7,268 nucleotides of DNA from JAGXLC01 sp964461045 (GTDB taxonomy: Bacteria > Bacteroidota > Bacteroidia > Bacteroidales > UBA12077): contig CAYWSJ010000130.1 in assembly GCA_964461045.1 (NCBI GenBank), positions 1 through 7,268 on the forward strand, given 5' to 3'. Positions within the stretch are counted from its first letter, which is position 1, and each line of letters begins with the position of its first letter. Shown here in pieces: positions 6,164-7,268 of this stretch. Both the position numbers and the translations under genes were made by a program. The notes under the pieces were generated by a model. It ran no database searches, was not told where the DNA came from, and saw only the letters and a program-made list of their open reading frames with translations.

Positions 6164-6742
6164 TTATTTGCGAACCAGGTGTACTTCACATTGCGGACAT
6201 TGTATTTCTTTGCATGGTATTCCCGGGATATGGGATGTTGAATACCCACATGATGGGCAAATACATTGTTCTTGCTTCATTTCTTCCTGGTTCGTTAAAT
6301 TTTGCCCCCTCCTGTTTCTGTTTCTCCAATTCTGTATTGATGCATTGATATGTTCAATATTATGACTTTGACAAAAAGTACATTCAGGATTTGTTTCCTT
6401 TTTGCTGTGAAAAATATTGTGACAGTCTTTGCAACGATACCATTGTTTATCAAAATCAACATCTCCGCCCTCGATTACAATGGCTTTACCTTCTACAAAT
6501 GCTTCAGCCAGTTTGCGGCGTATTTTTTCGTACATACGCGTAAAAGTGGGTCTGGAGACATTCATTCGTTTTGCCGCTTCAACATGAGAAAGGTTTTCAT
6601 AATCTGCCAGCCTCAGTGCTTCGTATTCTTCATACTGAACAGAGATATTATCACTTAATGCCATAGGAACCCCTATGGGTTTAAAACCTTTCAGCCTTGG
6701 CGGAGTTCCCAGTTTTCTATGTTTTTTGGGTCTTGGGGACAA
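6164..6742 (-). CDS. DUF134 helix-turn-helix protein with two C-terminal zinc-ribbon-like modules
   Basis: This 192-residue protein opens with MSPRPKKHRKLGTPP, the DUF134 start pattern, then a conserved acidic/Tyr stretch (YEEYEALRLADYENLS, 38-52) and a sigma-factor-like helix-turn-helix (about 50-82, with MNVSRPTFTRMYEKIRRK). DUF134 proteins are usually near 100-120 residues. Here there are two additions: CKDC (104, 107) with CTFC (121, 124), and CPSC (162, 165) with CPQC (182, 185), plus C160 and C177. Both look like zinc or iron ribbons. The start is a TTG; an in-frame stop lies four codons upstream, and the first ATG (residue 27) would remove the conserved head. It is probably the DNA-binding regulator of the locus, with the cysteine modules as a possible metal or redox sensor (inferred). 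Confidence 0.88.
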   Translation of the reverse strand: MSPRPKKHRKLGTPPRLKGFKPIGVPMALSDNISVQYEEYEALRLADYENLSHVEAAKRMNVSRPTFTRMYEKIRRKLAEAFVEGKAIVIEGGDVDFDKQWYRCKDCHNIFHSKKETNPECTFCQSHNIEHINASIQNWRNRNRRGQNLTNQEEMKQEQCICPSCGYSTSHIPGIPCKEIQCPQCEVHLVRK

Positions 6743-6750
6743 AACTTTTA

Positions 6751-6777
6751 TTTACAAAATTAATGATTGTTTGTAAA
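6751..6777. promoter_or_regulatory. Inverted repeat over a promoter-like box upstream of DUF134
   Basis: TTTACAAA (6751-6758) and TTTGTAAA (6770-6777) are perfect 8-bp arms separated by 11 bases. The minus-strand sequence TAATTTTG (6762-6755) fits the Bacteroidota -7 consensus TAnnTTTG and overlaps the left arm; no good -33 TTTG was found at the expected distance. It is the arrangement expected of an operator, possibly autoregulatory for the adjoining DUF134 protein, only nine bases from the TTG start. If the box were a true -7, the leader would be very short, which is a caution. Confidence 0.45.
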
Positions 6778-6826
6778 CGAAAAACTATTATTTAACATCT
6801 TATTTCAAAGAACATAAAAATGTTGA

Positions 6827-7180
6827 TTAGTCTTCCTCTTTTTCCAGTTCTTCTATTCGTTTCTGAATGTCATTTAAAGATCGTTTCAACCTTGCTGCCT
6901 GATCTTTAAGCATATTCATTTCTTCTTCTTTTGTGGGAGTGAAATCGGCCTCATAGTCCATTGGGTAATTATAACCGACTCCTTGTCCGAAACCTCTTCC
7001 CGTGCCTCGTCCGAATCCTCTTCCGAAGCCTCCTCTGAAGCCTCTTCCCATTCCTCTGCCATAACCCATGGCAGGTGCATTACTTGTAAATCCGGGTTCG
7101 TTATAACCCGCGCAGAAACCCATTGCTCTTCCTGTCATTGGGCCTCTTCCTTCTGGTCCTGTTCGATTTCCTCGTGGCAT
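6827..7180 (-). CDS. DUF5320-type protein with Gly/Arg repeat and C-terminal coiled coil
   Basis: This 117-residue protein starts MPRGNRTGPEGRGPMTGR, the typical DUF5320 N-terminus, followed by GFCAGY with the single cysteine C23. Residues 39-68 are a Gly/Arg/Phe repeat built on GRGFGRG-like units, low in complexity and strongly basic. Residues 83-115 are charged and heptad-like (EEEMNMLKDQAARLKRS, then IQKRIEELEKEE) and should form a coiled coil, so the protein probably oligomerises. No signal peptide is seen. It is the first gene after the promoter and has a strong Shine-Dalgarno sequence five bases from its ATG. Its function is unknown; the RGG-like region could bind RNA, a partner or a metal-sulfur particle. 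DUF134 follows after 84 bp, longer than the other gaps. Confidence 0.88.
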   Translation of the reverse strand: MPRGNRTGPEGRGPMTGRAMGFCAGYNEPGFTSNAPAMGYGRGMGRGFRGGFGRGFGRGTGRGFGQGVGYNYPMDYEADFTPTKEEEMNMLKDQAARLKRSLNDIQKRIEELEKEED

Positions 7181-7185
7181 AATAA

Positions 7186-7190
7186 CCTCC
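7186..7190 (-). promoter_or_regulatory. Strong Shine-Dalgarno before the first DUF5320-type gene
   Basis: AAAAAGGAGGTTATTATG on the minus strand places GGAGG five bases from the ATG at 7180. It supports the chosen start and, with the one at 6153-6157, is one of only two clear ribosome-binding motifs among the nine genes. Confidence 0.85.
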
Positions 7191-7210
7191 TTTTTAAATT
7201 AATTTTGATA

Positions 7211-7241
7211 CAAATATAATGAACATATGTTCAAAACCAAA
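7211..7241 (-). promoter_or_regulatory. Bacteroidota-type promoter for the operon
   Basis: On the minus strand TTTG (7241-7238) is followed after exactly 19 bases by TATATTTG (7218-7211). This matches the Bacteroidota primary-sigma consensus of a -33 TTTG and a -7 TAnnTTTG. Transcription would begin around 7204-7206, giving a leader of roughly 25 bases that contains the Shine-Dalgarno of the first gene. The 10-bp palindrome AAAACGTTTT (7239-7248) overlaps the -33 element. Confidence 0.7.
7220..7233. promoter_or_regulatory. Perfect 14-bp palindrome between the -33 and -7 boxes
   Basis: TGAACATATGTTCA is exactly self-complementary and lies wholly within the promoter spacer, a position where a bound dimer would block RNA polymerase. 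The form TGAA-N6-TTCA resembles the half-site arrangement of ArsR/SmtB-type metal-responsive repressors, but no such regulator is encoded in the window. DUF134 (6164-6742) is the only local DNA-binding candidate. Confidence 0.65.
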
Positions 7242-7268
7242 ACGTTTTTTGAATTAATTTTATTATTT

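Noticed and set aside
6811..6824. Terminator after the first DUF5320-type gene
   Set aside because: AACAT-AAAA-ATGTT gives only a 5-bp AT-rich stem very near the stop codon, with no U-tract of note; too weak to call.

Overview
This 7.3 kb AT-rich window carries nine genes, all on the minus strand and so read from right to left, followed by about 900 bp of non-coding, repeat-dense DNA at the left end. It looks like an anaerobic member of the Bacteroidota. The reasons are a TTTG-N19-TATATTTG promoter that fits the Bacteroidota -33/-7 consensus, the absence of Shine-Dalgarno sequences before most genes, and the style of the intergenic repeats. This assignment is inference; no marker gene is present.

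Layout in transcription order. Positions 7268-7181 hold a promoter whose spacer contains a perfect 14-bp palindrome. Next come a Gly/Arg-rich DUF5320-type protein (7180-6827), a DUF134 helix-turn-helix protein extended by two zinc-ribbon-like cysteine modules (6742-6164, TTG start), and a second small DUF5320-type protein with a basic tail (6146-5940). After an intercistronic hairpin come a NifX/NifB-type cluster-binding domain protein (5875-5540), a DUF89/ARMT1-like putative metal-dependent phosphatase (5513-4668), a CGGC-domain cysteine protein (4638-4195) and an FAD/NAD(P)-dependent disulfide-oxidoreductase-family enzyme (4146-2782). A strong terminator-like hairpin (2722-2749) separates this from two paralogous MinD/Mrp-type P-loop ATPases, each with an inserted 2[4Fe-4S] ferredoxin domain (2679-1792 and 1776-898).

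The core (paired ferredoxin-ATPases, NifX-like protein, DUF134, DUF5320) is a recurrent partnership in anaerobes. It resembles in composition the orange-protein (ORP) system of sulfate reducers, in which a NifX-family protein carries a Mo-Cu-S cluster. The likely theme is redox- and ATP-dependent assembly, storage or delivery of a metal-sulfur cluster. The NifX-like protein would be carrier or scaffold, the ATPases the delivery machines, and the flavoenzyme and CGGC protein possible sources of electrons or metal/thiol handling. DUF134 would be the local regulator. No member of this exact set has a function that can be read from sequence, so the joint role is a hypothesis.

Positions 1-897 contain no credible gene. 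They are built from heptanucleotide arrays in two orientations, a 139-bp direct duplication (about 96% identical), small hairpins and a dispersed TTCATGAAC-type repeat. The last heptamer array runs into the stop codon of the leftmost gene.
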